Assembly: GCF_963259705.1 (NCBI RefSeq)
Contig: NC_081842.1
Location: 92,804,433-92,868,432 of the forward strand
Source of the DNA: Myotis daubentonii
Taxonomy: Eukaryota > Chordata > Mammalia > Chiroptera > Vespertilionidae
Length of the DNA stretch: 64,000 bases
Direction of reading: 5' to 3'
This document shows positions 12,220 to 24,659 of this stretch, in pieces. The translations under genes and the position numbers were made by a program. Numbering within the stretch: the first letter of the stretch is position 1; every line of letters begins with the position of its first letter. The notes beneath the pieces were generated by a model that saw only the letters and a list, made by a program, of their open reading frames with translations, searched no databases and was not told where the DNA came from.

Positions 12220-12378
12220 TCCTATATAATAAAGAGCTAATATGCTAATTAGACCAAACAACAGAACAGCCGTCCAGATGACCTTCCTGAAGAAGCCAGG
12301 ACTGCCAGGGCCAGCTGAGGCTGCGAGGGGCTGCGAGGGCCAAGCTCCTTGCATGAATTTTGTGCATTGGGCCTCTAG
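12220..12378 (+). mobile_element. HeliBat-type Helitron, 159-bp copy
   Basis: The 5' end is TCCTATATAATAAAGAGC and the 3' end '..tgaattttgtgcattgggcctctag', with the subterminal hairpin arms gcatgaa/ttttgtgc. It lies between A and T. It is very short and retains little beyond the two termini, a minimal substrate if the ends are all that a Helitron transposase needs. Confidence 0.9.
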
Positions 12379-12968
12379 TCAGCAATAAATGGAAATCCTC
12401 TTGCTCCACATCATTGTCAGCATTTGGTTTTGTCAGTGGTCTGAACTTCGGCCATTCTAATAGGTATACAATAGTATCACATTGTTGCCATCTGTACATC
12501 TTTTCTGATGAGGTGTCTATTAAGGTCTTTGGACCATTTTTAATTAGGTTGTTTGTTTTCTTATTGTTGAGTTTTAAGAGTTCTTTATTCTATCTATTTT
12601 TGTGTGGCGTTTCTTCTCATTTTCTTGATATTGACTGTTGCAGACAGAAGTATTTTAATTATTATAAAGTTCAGCTTATGAATTCTTTAATGAATCATGT
12701 TGTTCCAGCAACATGTGTTGAAAGACTGTTTTTGCTCCATTTTTTTTCTTTTACTCCTTCTGAAGGATCAGGTGACTACATTTATGTGGATCTATTTCTG
12801 GGTTCTTTATTTTTAAAAATTGATCTATTTGTCTGTGTATATATTTTTTCCAACATATGCAATCTTCATTATTGTAGCTTTATAGGAAGTCTTGAAGTAG
12901 GGTAGTGTGAGTCTTCCAACTTTGATTTTCTCCTTCAATCTTATACTCTCTATAATCAAGTTGTCAAT

Positions 12969-12971
<3 letters not shown>

Positions 12972-13014
<43 letters not shown>
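12972..13014. repeat. (AC)n microsatellite
   Basis: About 21 AC units inside an L1M remnant. Confidence 0.95.
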
Positions 13015-13016
<2 letters not shown>

Positions 13017-13283
13017 AAAGAAATTTTTATTTGGATTGTATTGAATCTATAGATCAAGTTAGGAAGAACTGACATCTTGACAGTATTGTTTTCCTATACA
13101 CAAACATAGACTATTTCTTTACTTAGTTCTTTAATTTCATTCACTGGCATTTTGTACTTTTCCGCATTTAGATCTTGTACATATTTTGTTAGATTTACAT
13201 CTAGTATTTCACTTTGGGGAGTCATTGTGGTATTGTGTTTTTAATTTCAATGTTATTTGTTCATTGAAAAGCGGTTGACTTTT

Positions 13284-13385
13284 TTTTAAGTCAAAGAAGT
13301 CATTTTAATTTATTTATTTATTATTTTTAAAATTTAAATTCTTTATTGTATAAAGTATTACATATGTCTCCTTTTCCCTTAAACT
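13284..13385 (-). mobile_element. Severely 5'-truncated bat L1 tail, antisense
   Basis: A short piece reads on the reverse strand as the L1 3' terminus (..ggagacatatgtaatactttatac-aataaag..). It resembles the tails at 5400 and 9560. The direct repeats ggttgactttt at 13273-13283 and 13386-13396 are the target duplication. It is inserted in the antisense L1M. Confidence 0.75.
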
Positions 13386-14389
13386 GGTTGACTTTTGAAT
13401 ATCAACCTTTTATCTTATAACCTTGCTATTTTTGCATATTGGTTCCAGGAGTTTTCTCATGAATTCTTTTGGATTTTCTACATAGTCAGTGATATCATCT
13501 GTGAACAAAGACATTTTTATTTCTTTTCTTATAATCTATATACTTCTTTGTAGTCTTACCTCATTATCTAGGACTTCCAGTGGTGAAAATCAGTGGTGAG
13601 AGGTTTATATTATTGTCTTGTTATTGATCTAATTGGGAAAGCTTCACATTTCTTGCCAGGAAGTGGGCTGTTAGCTGTGTTTTGTAGGTTTACTTTATTA
13701 AGTTGAGGAAGTTTCTTAATTTTCTACTTGACTATAAGTTTTTTTCATGAACAGGTACACATTTTTTTTTGAGACCAATTTTATTCTATTAGAGTCATGT
13801 GTCAGTCTACTCTGGGGTGGTATGCTTAAGATAGTTTGAAGTGCTTTCTTCTTGCAATATGTCTTTTTATAACATGGTTACTTTAGCATGTGATTCATAA
13901 TTTGCAAATATTGGTATTTCCTTTTTCACTTTGTATTAACATTTGTTATATTTGCATTTGAATCAGAAAGATATTCTGTATGATCTCAGTATTGAGTTTA
14001 ATGATGTTTTATTTTTGAGGATATTGTTAATTTTTATGTTATATTTTAGGTTGTAAGAGAACACACCTGTGAGTGTGTTCTACCATTGTGATATATATTA
14101 ATTTAAGTCTGTTAATTATTTTACTCATATCTCCTTCAACAATTTTCATATGTACAATTATGATTGTACATATTTCTGCTATGATTATGGACTATTCTAT
14201 GTCTTCCATTCATTCTATAAATTGAAAGGCTATGTTAAAATCAACTAAAATTATAATTTAATATATATGTACTTAATTTAACTTTTGACATTATGAACTA
14301 ATACTTTTAATAACTAGAAAATAATATTACTATTATTTTAAAATAAAATTTAATGACTAACAATTTGGGAAAAATAAACTGACAGAAAT

Positions 14390-16046
14390 GTAAGCCTATG
14401 AAACCAATCAAGATAAAGAACATTTGCTATATTTCTTTAATTTTCTTTATAACATTTTACAGTCCATCTTTTTTTGTAGTATTTTCCAAGCAATGAGTTT
14501 TCCGTTACTATAAATTTGTTTGCATTTTTCAGAATTTTATGCAGATAAAATCAGAGTATTTTTCTTTTTATTTTACATTTGTCACTTAATATAATTATGA
14601 GATTTCTCCATGTTTTTATGAGTCTCAATATTTTACTTCTTTCCGTTGCTGAGCAGTTTTCCAATGCATGCTCATACAACAATTTGTTTAATCATTCACC
14701 CATAAAATACTATTTGGGGAATGTTTTAGTTTTGAACTATTATGATTACAGCTTCTATAAAATTTGTGTGCAAGTCTTTGTTTGGACATAGATTTCATTT
14801 CATTTGGGAAGATATCTAGAAATGGTAAGGTTTAGTTGTATGGTAAAGCTTAGACATTTATGAAATGTCCAAGTTGATTTATAAAATGATTATACCTTTT
14901 TCCCCTCACTGATAATCTATGACGGAATTGCTTCATCATATTCAACAATACTTCTGATCATTTTTTTAAAAACGTTATCAATTTGCAGTGTTTTAGTAGT
15001 ATTTTATAGTTTTTTGATTTGCATTTTTCTAATGGCTAATAATGTGCATTAATAAAAAAATATTTTGCATTTTTATGTGTATAGCCACCATCCTTCTTTT
15101 GAAATCTCTGCTCAAATCTCCTGCTCATTAAAAATGTTGTTTTTTCCGTATTATTTTAGGTAAGTGACTTCTCTTTTGAGCTCTTAAATTTTAAAGTTTA
15201 CAGCACTACATTTAGATAATTTATGTTTACTAATATAAAAATTTAAAGCACCAATTTCCTTCAAAGCATTGCTGTTCTTGTATTTAATGAATTTTATGTT
15301 TCATTTTCACCATGATTTAGCATAGAATGGTTTTGAATTTCTATTTTAATTTCTCCTTTGACTGATGTGTTTTTGTAGGTGTGCAGTTTTATTTTCTGGT
15401 ACCTGAAGCTTTTCTCAGTGATTTATTGTTGCTGATTTTTAATTACAGTCTATATTCATTCAGGAAAACTACGCAGTAAGATTTCCTTTTCACATGTATT
15501 AAAGCTTGCTTTGCAGCCCAGCCTAGATTTTATCTTTGTGAACAATCCATATATGTGTGAAAGGAATATTCTGCAGTTTGGGGAGGTAGTGTTCCACATA
15601 TATCACTTATGTTAAAGAATCTGGATAATGTAGTTCAGATCTTCTATTACATTACTGGGAGAAGTTCATCAAAGCATCCAACTATCACTGTGGATTTCTC
15701 CATTTCTCTCTTTTAGTTCTGACAGTATTCATATATTTAAAAATCCTATTATTATACAATATATGTTTATGTGGCTATAAATATGCACACATATATACTG
15801 TTATAGCTCCTTGATATATTGTCCCTTTCAGACCTTTTTTTTTTGGAAATTGTTTCCCTGAAACTAACATAGACACTCCAGCTTTCTTATGTCTACCGTT
15901 TGTATATTGTATTTTTCCATCCTTTTACTTTCAAAATCTTCATGTCTTTGCAATTAAGTGTGCTTCTTATGGCTAGGCTGTAGCAGATTCTTGCTTTTGT
16001 ATGTCTGTGCCTTTGGATTGGAGTGTTCAGCTCATTCATAATTTCT
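14390..16046 (-). mobile_element. Old L1 (L1M-type) antisense, second copy
   Basis: This is a separate reverse-oriented L1M relic. Its 3' UTR part ('..atgagatttctccatg..', '..aatcattcacccataaaat..', '..gggaagatatctagaaatgg..') restarts at about 14390, so it is not a simple continuation of the copy to the left. ORF2-derived text follows at about 15250-16040. It is highly decayed and is interrupted by an LTR at 16047. Confidence 0.65.
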
Positions 16047-16445
16047 ATGAGTATATTAGATTGGACTGCCATAAAAATATATTGAATGGCTTAAACAAAA
16101 TAAATTTATTTTATTTTCTCATAGTCCTAGAGGCTAGAAGTCCAAGTTCAAGGTACTGGACAATTTGATTTCTAGTCAGAACTCTCCTCCTGGTTCCTAC
16201 ATGGATACCTTCTTGCCATGTCCTTAGGTGGACTTTCCTCGGTAAGAATGAAAGTGGAGAGAGGGAGAAAAAGGGAGCTTCCTGGTGCCTTTTCTTATAA
16301 GCACAATAATCTTATATGTTTGGGGCTCCACCCTCATGACTTTATTTAACCTGATTACTTTCTTTGAGACCCATCTCCAAATACAACTACACTGGGGAGT
16401 AGAGCTTTGTCCTATGAATTTTGGGAGGGCACAAACATTCATTAC
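16047..16445 (-). mobile_element. MaLR-type LTR, antisense
   Basis: The reverse strand reads like a mammalian-apparent LTR (MaLR, MLT/MST-like). It contains '..tgaatgtttgtgccctcccaaaattcatagg..', '..agatgggtctc..' and a terminal 'cttctagcctctaggactatgag-aaaataaa'. It appears as a single LTR without internal sequence. It sits in an L1M. The subfamily is not resolved. Confidence 0.65.
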
Positions 16446-16600
16446 ATAAAACTGAGCATTTTTCTTTTTAACTTTGTTTTGTTCTTTTGGTATTTATTTT
16501 CTATTTGCCTCATTGATTTGTATTTCTCTTTCCATCTTTTCTGTATTTTGTTTAATTGGGTTCTTTTGGGGAGAGGGTTGTGATCCTTAATTATTTGTTA
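16446..16600 (-). mobile_element. Probable continuation of the antisense L1M
   Basis: T-rich text ('..ttggtatttattttctatttgcc..') resembles antisense L1M ORF2. It carries on from the L1 left of the LTR and is cut at 16601 by the HeliBat array. Confidence 0.4.
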
Positions 16601-17208
16601 CTAGAGGCCCCGTGTAAGAAATCATGCATGGGTGGGGTCCCTCTAGGTAGCCTGTAGGGAATTGGCTGAAACCCGCAGTCCAATGCCACCTGCAGATCCT
16701 ACCTGCCACTCCTGCTCATCCTGGCCTCACTGTGCCTGCCGTGGGCTTGCGCTCCATCAGTCCTGATCAGGAGAGGCTTGCACTGCTGCAGCAGCACTCA
16801 CCAGCCATGAACCCTTCCAATATAAAGATTGTGATGTCTGGCACCCTTCCAAGTGGAGTGGCCTGCAGGATTGGGCTAAAACCGGCTCTTAAACATTTCC
16901 CAAGGGGTCCCAGATTGTGAGAGGGCACAGGCCAGGCTGAGGGCCCCCACAGGTGCACAATTGGGTGGGGAGGGGCTATGGGAGGGCTCCAGGGCGTGTC
17001 TGGCCGATCTCACTCAGTTCCGATCAGCCAGACGATCAGCCAGACCCCAGCAACAAGCTAACCTATTGGTCGGAGCATCTGCCCCCTGGTGGTCAGTGCA
17101 CGTGATAGCGACTGGTTGAGCAGCCTTAGCATATCATTAGCATATTACACTTTGATTGGTTGCTCTGTTATTCAGACTATTTGCATATTACCCTTTTATT
17201 ATATAGGA
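16601..17208 (-). mobile_element. HeliBat array, copy 1 of 3 (antisense)
   Basis: The left edge is the reverse complement of the Helitron 3' end ('ctagaggccccgtgt..'). The right edge is the reverse complement of the 5' end ('..tatttgcatatta-cccttttattatatagga'). The left flank is A (16600). The body is GC-rich with no helicase or Rep frame visible. The next HeliBat starts at the very next base, so the two are joined head to tail without any intervening DNA. A 'tatttgcat' octamer-like motif lies near the 5' terminus. Confidence 0.9.
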
Positions 17209-18268
17209 CTAGAGGCCTGGTGCACAAAAATTTGTGCACTCGGGGGCGGGGGGAGGGGAAGGTCCCTCAGCCTCACTTGTGCCCTCTCGCAGCCTGGGAC
17301 CCCTCTGGAGATAAGGACCTGCTGGCTTAGGCCTGCTCCCGGGTGGCAGAGAGCAGGCCCAATCCCTAGGTGCAGCCCCTGGTTGGGCTCAGAGCAGGGC
17401 TGATTGGGGAGTTGGGGCGCCACCCCCTGTCATGCACAGAGCAGGGCGGATCAGGAGGTTGCGATGCCACCTTCAGTCACGCTCAGGGTAAGGCCGATTG
17501 GGGGAATTGGGGCACCGCCCCCTGTCACACTCAAGGCAAGGTCGATGGGGAGGTTGTGGCGCCACCCCCTGTCACGCACAGAGCAGGGCCAGTCAGGGGG
17601 TTGGGGCACTGCCCCCTGTCACTCACAGAGCAGGGTTGATCAGGGGGTTGGGGAGCTCCCCCCTGTCACACACAGAAGAGGGCCGATCAGGGGGTTGAGG
17701 AGCTCGCCCCGTCACTCACAGAGTAGGGCCGATAGGAGAGTTGGGGCACTGCCCCCTGTCACACTCAGGGCAGGACCGATGGGGAGATTATGGCTCTACC
17801 CCGTCACACACAGAGCAGGACCCGTGGGGGGGAGAGGTTGGGGCGCCGCACTCTATCACCCACAGAGCAGGGCCGATCAGGGGTTTGGGGCACTGCCACT
17901 GTACACTCAGGACAGGGTCGATGGGGAGGTTATGTCTCTACCCCATCACACACAGAGCAGGGCCCATGGGGGGAAGTTGGGGCGCCACACCCTGTCACAC
18001 ACAGAGCTGCAGGGTGATCAGAGGGTTGGGGAGCTCCCCCTGTCACACACAGAGCAGGGCTGATCAGGGGGTTGGGGTGCCTTCCCCTGTCATGAACAGA
18101 GCAGGGCAGACAGGGAGGTTGTGGCCCCGCCCCATGTCACACACAGAGCCACAGGGCGATCAAGGGGTTTGGGCGCTGTCCCCTTTCACCCTGATCCTGG
18201 TGCTGGGAGGCCTTGCAGCTCCTCTGATCCCGGTGCTGGGAGGCATATTACCCTTTTACTATATAGGA
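17209..18268 (-). mobile_element. HeliBat array, copy 2 of 3, with an internal minisatellite
   Basis: It begins 'ctagaggcctggtgcac' with a strong subterminal hairpin (tgcacaaaaatttgtgca) and ends '..tactatatagga'. Most of the interior (17395-18190) is a minisatellite, described separately. The overlapping long frames here (up to 219 codons) result from GC-rich repeats, not from a gene: they occur in more than one frame and just translate the repeat unit over and over. Copies 1 and 3 abut it on both sides. Confidence 0.88.
17395..18190. repeat. 47-bp minisatellite inside a HeliBat, about 17 units
   Basis: The unit is about 47 bp. It carries the core 'ggttggggc' followed by a 'cccctgtcac' part and 'cacagagcaggg'. 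The spacing is exactly 47 at 17581, 17628 and 17675, and I count 17 cores. Units around 17720-17860 and 17880-18000 share the same order of variants, so a two- or three-unit higher-order repeat is present. Confidence 0.88.
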
Positions 18269-18834
18269 TAGACGCCTGGTGCACGGGTTTGGGCCAGCTG
18301 GTTTGCCCCGAAGGGTGTCCTGGATCAGGGTGGGGGTCCCCACTGGGGTGCCTGGCCAGTCTGGGTGAGGGGCTGAGGGCTGTTTTCATGCTGGTGGGTG
18401 ACTGAAGCTCCCAACCACTCCTTTTTCTCTCTCTTTTTTTTTATTCTGGGCCAGCTTTAGCTCTGAGGCTTGGCTCCAGCTCTTAGGCCTCCGTTGCTGA
18501 AAGCAGGTATCTGGTTTGTTTGGGTTCTATAATCGAAACACTGTTTCAACTCCAGCTCTGAGATCCTGGCTGGCTGAAAGTAGGTTTCTGGGGTTTTGTT
18601 TAGCTTCTATATTTGTAACAATGTTTCAAACTGCAAGCTCAGAGGCCAGCAAGGCAGGTGGGGAATGTTGGAGTCCTCCGTCACTGAAGCAAGCAAGCCT
18701 CATGTTCGCTTTAAGCTGCCTGGCTGCTGGCCGCCATCTTGGCTGGCAGTTAATTTGCATATTGCCCTGATTAGCCAATGGGAAGGGTAGCGGATGTACA
18801 GCTAATTACCATGTTTGTCTTTTATTAGATAGGA
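18269..18834 (-). mobile_element. HeliBat array, copy 3 of 3 (different 5' subfamily)
   Basis: The left end is a decayed 3' terminus ('tagacgcctggtgcacggg'). The right end is '..ccatgtttgtcttttattagatagga', followed by T at 18835. This 5' end is shared with the large HeliBat ending at about 42131 ('..taattaccatgtttgtctattattagatag'), so the two belong to one subfamily. Near the end lie 'taatttgcatattgccctg' and a CCAAT-type 'agccaatggg'. Confidence 0.87.
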
Positions 18835-20524
18835 TTATTATACATCTAATCAATTTAGTGAATTTAAGTAAAACACTGAATCCTTACAACAGTTACTTTT
18901 TTATTTCACATCATTTAATTATATAGTTAAATAGATGGATAGACACACTTATAGTTATAATTCTTTCTTAATTATTTGTAGTCACAAATAATTAAGAGAA
19001 TAACAAAAAACTGGAAATCATAAATATGTGGGTAAGTATAAAGGATGTGTTCCATCCAATTTTTTATATCTGCATGTTTTATATTTTTGTTTTTATCCTT
19101 TTCATTATTTTTATCATTCCATTTTTCCTTGAACTAATTTGAAATTTACTTCTACTATTATGCTGGTTAATATAGAAATTAATATATGCATAGCTAACAT
19201 TTCACAAACTTTAAATTTACTGAATATATTTATACTCCTGTAAGATAAGATATCACAAAATGCTAACTCATGCATTCTGTCACACATCAGGATTGTTATT
19301 TTGCATGTTATCTTGCTATTTTCATTTGAACTTCATAAGACATTTATTATTGGTTTATACAATCTACAAACATTTAGATTTCACTTTTTTTTCCCTCTCT
19401 TTGGTCTTCATTTTCTCTTATATCTCAAATGGAGTCATATCCATTTTGTTATAAGTTGTAATTTGTTAAAAGTTTCATCATTTAGCCTCCAACTCCCCTC
19501 ATTTCTTTCATCTTAAAAATTTTCGTTCTGGAAGTACTTTTAACAAAATCTCGGTGAGCTTATTATTTTTGCCTTTGACATCACTTTCTGGATCACAGTA
19601 AATATTACTGATTCTCACCAACACTGCGTGTTTTCTGCTTTACTGATAGAAGACTTTATTACTCAGTTCCCCTTAGAGTTGGTTAGGGACATGTTACTGT
19701 GGTTCTGGGTAAGATAATATGAGTACAAGTAATTGGTATCACTGTGTTGTAAGAGAAGCAGAAAGGGATTTGGACTGTGCACAGTAAAAACAACAACAAC
19801 AACAAAATGAGCAAACAAACAAAAACACTTGTACCAAAGGCGGGAAAGATCATGATTCAGTTTTGCAGTAAAACTGTGGTCTCCATAGGAAGCCTAGCGT
19901 GTGAATAATGCTAGGAAAAGAGTTTGAACAACAGAGCGTGAGTAGTGAGTGTTTGCATTTTATTTGTTGCTTTTAGCAATGTTTTGCAAGTGAGTAAGAA
20001 TCTTCAAAAAAGTAGGTAATTTTGCACATTAAAAAAAATGTAATACTGTGTCTCATTTCATGCCTTCTCATCTATGGAAAACCCAAAATGACACAGAAAA
20101 TTGCAGATTCTTTAGAAGTAGAGCCATCCAGTAAGTGCCTTCAGTTGTATAAATTACTTATGGACAAGAAGGAATTTTAATTTATATAAGCCTCCATGGT
20201 TTCCACCTCCATTTCTTTAACACAATGGTTTAGCTTTGATTTATCTTACTTTTCTAGCTATTAGACTTGTGTGACCTACTTCTTTACTAGATGTGAAAGT
20301 TCTCTCCTAAAAATAAGACTTTCTTATCACATAGTTGTCCTATTAGAGATTCTTTGAATCTAGAATGAAAAATCCTGTGACGACTTAATTTTTCAAACTA
20401 CCCTTGTGTCTCAGGGTCTCATGAGCAGAAAGGGGGCTGATAAGGCCATGCAGTTTCCAAGGAATAAATAGTCTTACCCAACAACCACACTAACTAAAGC
20501 AGAGGAGAGTGGATTCTCTAGGGC

Positions 20525-20660
20525 AGGAGTCAATAAACCTGTTAGTCAAGAGCCTGGTAGCAAACTGTAGGCTTTGTAGGCAGACAGTCTTTGTGAAACA
20601 GCCACAACTGGTATTTAAGCCAAAGTTTGTGGCTATGCTCCAATGAAACTATTTAAAATA
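20525..20660 (+). mobile_element. Old Charlie-like hAT MER fragment
   Basis: The segment 'caggagtcaataaacctgt..' with '..gtaggctttgtaggcagacagtctttgtg..' and '..gtggctatgctccaatgaaact' resembles a common mammalian non-autonomous hAT-Charlie repeat. It is incomplete and diverged; the family name is not certain. Confidence 0.5.
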
Positions 20661-21586
20661 GATTTGACACTGAGGCTGCAGTGTGATGTCTTCTGCTATA
20701 GAGATTGAGCCAGGGATCAGGGGGAAAAGCTGTGCAAGGAGTCACTTCCCAAACAGTAGAAACAGTGCCCAGTAATGGATCCCGTTAGGAGGTCCAAGGA
20801 GATTAAGGACATATATTTATCTGTGGTTTTGCATGCTTTCCATTCTTCCTTTTTCTGAATGGAAATAATTATTTTTCCTGCTAACGTTTTATCTTACATG
20901 TAAGTGGGGATATAGGGGTGCAGATAACTATTCTCTTTAATATATAAAGTGACATACACTTCTTCATTCTATTAACAGACTCATTCCACTGTAATTTTGC
21001 ATTGCTTATTTAGATTGGAACTTTGATCTAAATCTAAAATTTTTACCTTAGAAGGTTAATCTCTCTTTTATTTTAGGCTGCTGTTGAGATCCAGCATTCT
21101 TCATGCAAATATATTTAATTTAATCTGATTGAGATTTGTTGCATTTCTCGAATCTTTAGCTACCTGTTTTTATGCAATTTAACTGTGAACAGTTTTAGGC
21201 ATTCCTTGATTTGAGTATCTCCAGAGGAGATTTTCATTGCCGCTGTTTCCTGCCTGGGGCCACTAATAACCAAAACCATTTTAAATTTTAATTCCCTTTT
21301 TATATTTGATGTGAAAAATCAGTGCTAGAGCCATTTTAGGATTTAAAATTTTCAATAGACTTCTATTTATTCAGCTAAATTGAGGTAGTTGAGCTTCCTT
21401 TCTGTGTCACCTCAGTACAGTTTATTTCTTGTTGAGTCTTACCCTGAAGGAACACCTTTTTGAATGCAGCTTTATAATGGTTTTCCACCTTGTCTCTGCT
21501 TCCTGTGTTCAAATGTCAGTTCTGAAGCCATTGGTCCTAGACTACAGTGAACAACCCTAGGGTGAAAGCCACCTTCAACTCTCAAT

Positions 21587-21618
21587 TAAAACAAACAAAC
21601 AAACAAACAAACAAAAAA
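21587..21618. repeat. (CAAA)n microsatellite
   Basis: About seven CAAA units are followed by an A run. Confidence 0.9.
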
Positions 21619-24244
21619 AATAGGATTCTTGTACTCACTTCACTTGTGGGTTTCTTTCAGCTGTGTTTACAAACATATCCAGGTTTGTTTATTCATTTCT
21701 ATCCTGTAGTTGCTTTACTAGGAGAGCCATCTGATGATACAAGCAGCCATGCTGCAGGGAATATAAGTTCATTTCAACCACTTTCCCAATGTATAAAGTT
21801 GTAACTGTTTACTTGGTGTTGGCTCCCACGTGATTCACGAGAGAAGGAACCATATCCCTCTTCCTCACCAGTACATCTCAGCACCTAGCAACGTGCCTAC
21901 CATGTAGAAGCTAATTGGTAATTATTTGCAGAATGGAGGTCTGTGGATAGAGGAGACTTTCTTCAGTGTCACCAGGCTCCTCTGAAGGAGCCACTGTGTC
22001 ATGCCTATCTCTTCAATTCTCCCACCATTCCTCCCTTGAAATTACAGGAATAGATTTTCTTTACCAAAACAAGAATGAGATAATGTGTGCTGTAAATAGC
22101 ACAGAAAGTAGTGATTGAAATTTAATACATTTTAGTCACAACCTGCCTGATCTTAAGGTTTGTCCCAGCCATATACCTGTTATGTTTCACAGTCTGAGAT
22201 ACACATTGATCTTCCTAAGGTTTATGATTTAATTTTGGTTTGATTTTAATAATTCTTTTGCATTATAAATCATATAAGCGCTACTCACACATCAAACAGT
22301 AAAATTGCAATAAGCAACTACATTATTTTTACCTGTAGTTATGCAATTTCTTTTGAAAGATGTATGTAATTAAAATCAATCTCTTTACTAATAAATATAT
22401 TATTATGAATTGCCAACATCTTTTCCAGATCTTTGGGTCTGTTATATATAAGGCATTTCATAACATATGAGGGACATTCAAATAATATGTTATACTTAGA
22501 CAATATTGATTTTTTGGTAAATAATAAGTATCTTCAAAGCCAATTTCTATTTCAGGACTGTCTATTGTCCTTTGTGTTATTCAAATATACTTAATTGTTT
22601 TGAAAAGTGCAACAATATTTGAGATTTGAAAACTTGTCTTTATTCAAATTTTTTCATCTAGGAAACAGTGTAGTAGGAATGTTGATCTTTAAATCTGCTT
22701 ATTTTCATTTTAAGTATTCTTTGTAATTTCTCTCATCTAGGAATTTTTTACTCAGTTTTGCTGAGCCCATAGCACTTGTCCATTTGGGATAATTTTTTGA
22801 TAGATAATAAGCACATCCACATGAAGTATAGTTGTTAATTTGCTTGACAGTATTAATCTACTGAAAAAGCAAATGATATTTTACAAGACAATGGTTGAAA
22901 TGTACTGATGCTTTACTTGTTTCTATGATACTGTTTCCTTGACTTCAAATACATTCATAAGAGATAAATCTATTAAGAGAAAAAAATGACAGAAAGGAGT
23001 TAAAACACTTTTTAAAAGAATATATCAGAAAACCTATGATTCTGGGCTAGTGCATCTACAGTGTGAAATTTTAAAGCAATAAACTGAATTTTCATTGAAT
23101 CTACTCAGAACTCAGTCTGTATAATGGAAGAAATAAGTTTTGTTGGGAATGATCAATAGACTCTTTAGCACAATGAATTATCAATGAGGTTTCTAGCAAT
23201 CTGTGTTAAAAAGAAAGGCAGATATAATTTCTATACTGTCTTGCAAATGTAAGCAATGCCCTAGAAGACACAAATCTGGTGTTCAGGAATCTAGGATTCT
23301 ATGCTGGTGGCATGCTTCTAATTCAAAAACTACTTTAACATCAGGAATCTGAATTATTTGTCTCTTAGCAGTAAGACTCTTGCCACAAAGATAAAAAATG
23401 AGTTTCTCTATGAAAAATATTGGCAAGAGATGGGCAGGGAATGAGTTCCACATAATCAAATGAGGTTACAGACTGTTTACTACAGCACTGAAAGGTAATG
23501 CGATATAAGAGAATGCAGGCATAAGCTCAATCACATAAATGTAGCTATCTCAATGAGGGAATTCTGTCATTTGCAAATTTTGGGATATAAATTGTCTTGC
23601 ATTTGGCTTACCCACAATGCTCTAATTTTATACCTCATCCTTGGTAACTCAGATATTCTTGATTTGGTTTTTCTCTTATCCCATTGGCTGCTCCCCCACA
23701 TACTCTACTGGACTTAATAATAACTTCTTTACTGAAGCTTTTAATGTTAGCACATTTCAAGTTTCAAGCTAGGGCAATGTATTTTTCTCTACTATAAAGA
23801 CATTGGAGATTTCATCCTTTTCTGTGTTGTAACTATATACTGTTTCCCAAATGTGTTTCTTCAGGTAGACTGATTATCCATTGACTTTCAGATGCAATAA
23901 CATATTTATTATCTCCATTTGGAAATTTCATATAGTTCTCAATTTTAAAAGTTACAGAAGAGAACTCTTGACTCTCTCTCAGAGCCTTTTTATCTCCTTA
24001 ACATTCCTTGACTCATTTATTGACATTAGGAATCTTACTAAATTCATATGTCACATTAAAGTTCAAAATCTGACCCTTGACATTTATTATTTACCTTCTC
24101 ATCTGACCTATATTTAACTCCAAAATATATCTTTGATTTGCTCTTTTTTTATTTCACATTGCCTTGATCATTTTCTAGTAACTCCCCCCTCAATTATTTT
24201 CTTACCCCTTCCTCCTCATTCCATTATTTTACATAAGCTAAAAT

Positions 24245-24659
24245 AAATGCTTAAAATAGTGTAAATCAGATCATATCACTGCCCTATTTATAAACCCAAT
24301 CATTAAATTTACTAAAATCTTCAAGCATCTCCCCATGCTCCTGGTGTGGTTCAGCCTCTCCCCTCTTCCCTTTACTCAGATTATTCTATTATTTCTTGCT
24401 GACCACTGAGTTCCTGCAACACATTCCTTCTGTCAATTTTTAGATCACACCAAGTCGTTTTCAACCTCAGAAATTTTGCACTTGCTATTTCCTATGACTT
24501 CCTCTTTTCCTGATACTTTCTTACCTGAATAATTTCTATAATGATAATCCATTTTAAATGTCACCTCTGAGAGACAGTTCCTGCTAATTCTATCCAAAAT
24601 GGTTTTTCTTCATTGTTATCTTTCATAGAATCATATCAAGTATTAATAACATGCATACA
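24245..24659 (+). mobile_element. LINE-2 (L2) relic, sense, left part
   Basis: The text 'gtaaatcagatcatatcactgcc..' then '..tttttagatcacaccaag..', '..ttgcacttgctatttcctatgactt..' and '..ttaaatgtcacctctgagag..' is the familiar L2 3' region. The segment 24261-24425 is copied inside the HeliBat next door, at 24783-24947. The L2 is cut by that HeliBat at about 24660. Confidence 0.75.

Larger units (their letters stand above)
12379..14290 (-). mobile_element. Old L1 (L1M-type) antisense, part 3
   Basis: This is a reverse-oriented L1 3' UTR/ORF2 remnant ('ggccattctaataggtatac', '..tcagtgatatcatctgtgaacaaag..', about 13490). It is interrupted by an (AC)n tract at 12972-13014 and a small L1 tail at 13284-13385. 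The 181-codon frame on the plus strand at 12360-12905 is an antisense artefact of this L1. The right edge is uncertain. Confidence 0.7.
18835..24240. other. Mostly unique AT-rich non-coding DNA
   Basis: No gene is supported. Short frames at 19260-19516 and 21547-21804 have no recognisable content; the latter crosses a (CAAA)n tract. A Charlie-like hAT fragment is listed separately. The first 200 bp may be the far side of the L1M into which the HeliBat array inserted. Confidence 0.5.

Noticed and set aside
12360..12905. 181-codon plus-strand frame
   Set aside because: It starts in a HeliBat 3' end and runs through antisense L1M sequence; it resembles no protein.
17404..18063. 219-codon open frame, with long overlapping frames in the other two
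   Set aside because: It translates the 47-bp Helitron minisatellite again and again. 47 is not a multiple of 3, so GC-rich repeats stay open in several frames. No domain is visible.
17395..18190. CRISPR-like regular repeat array
   Set aside because: The units are contiguous tandem copies without unique spacers, in a mammalian Helitron.
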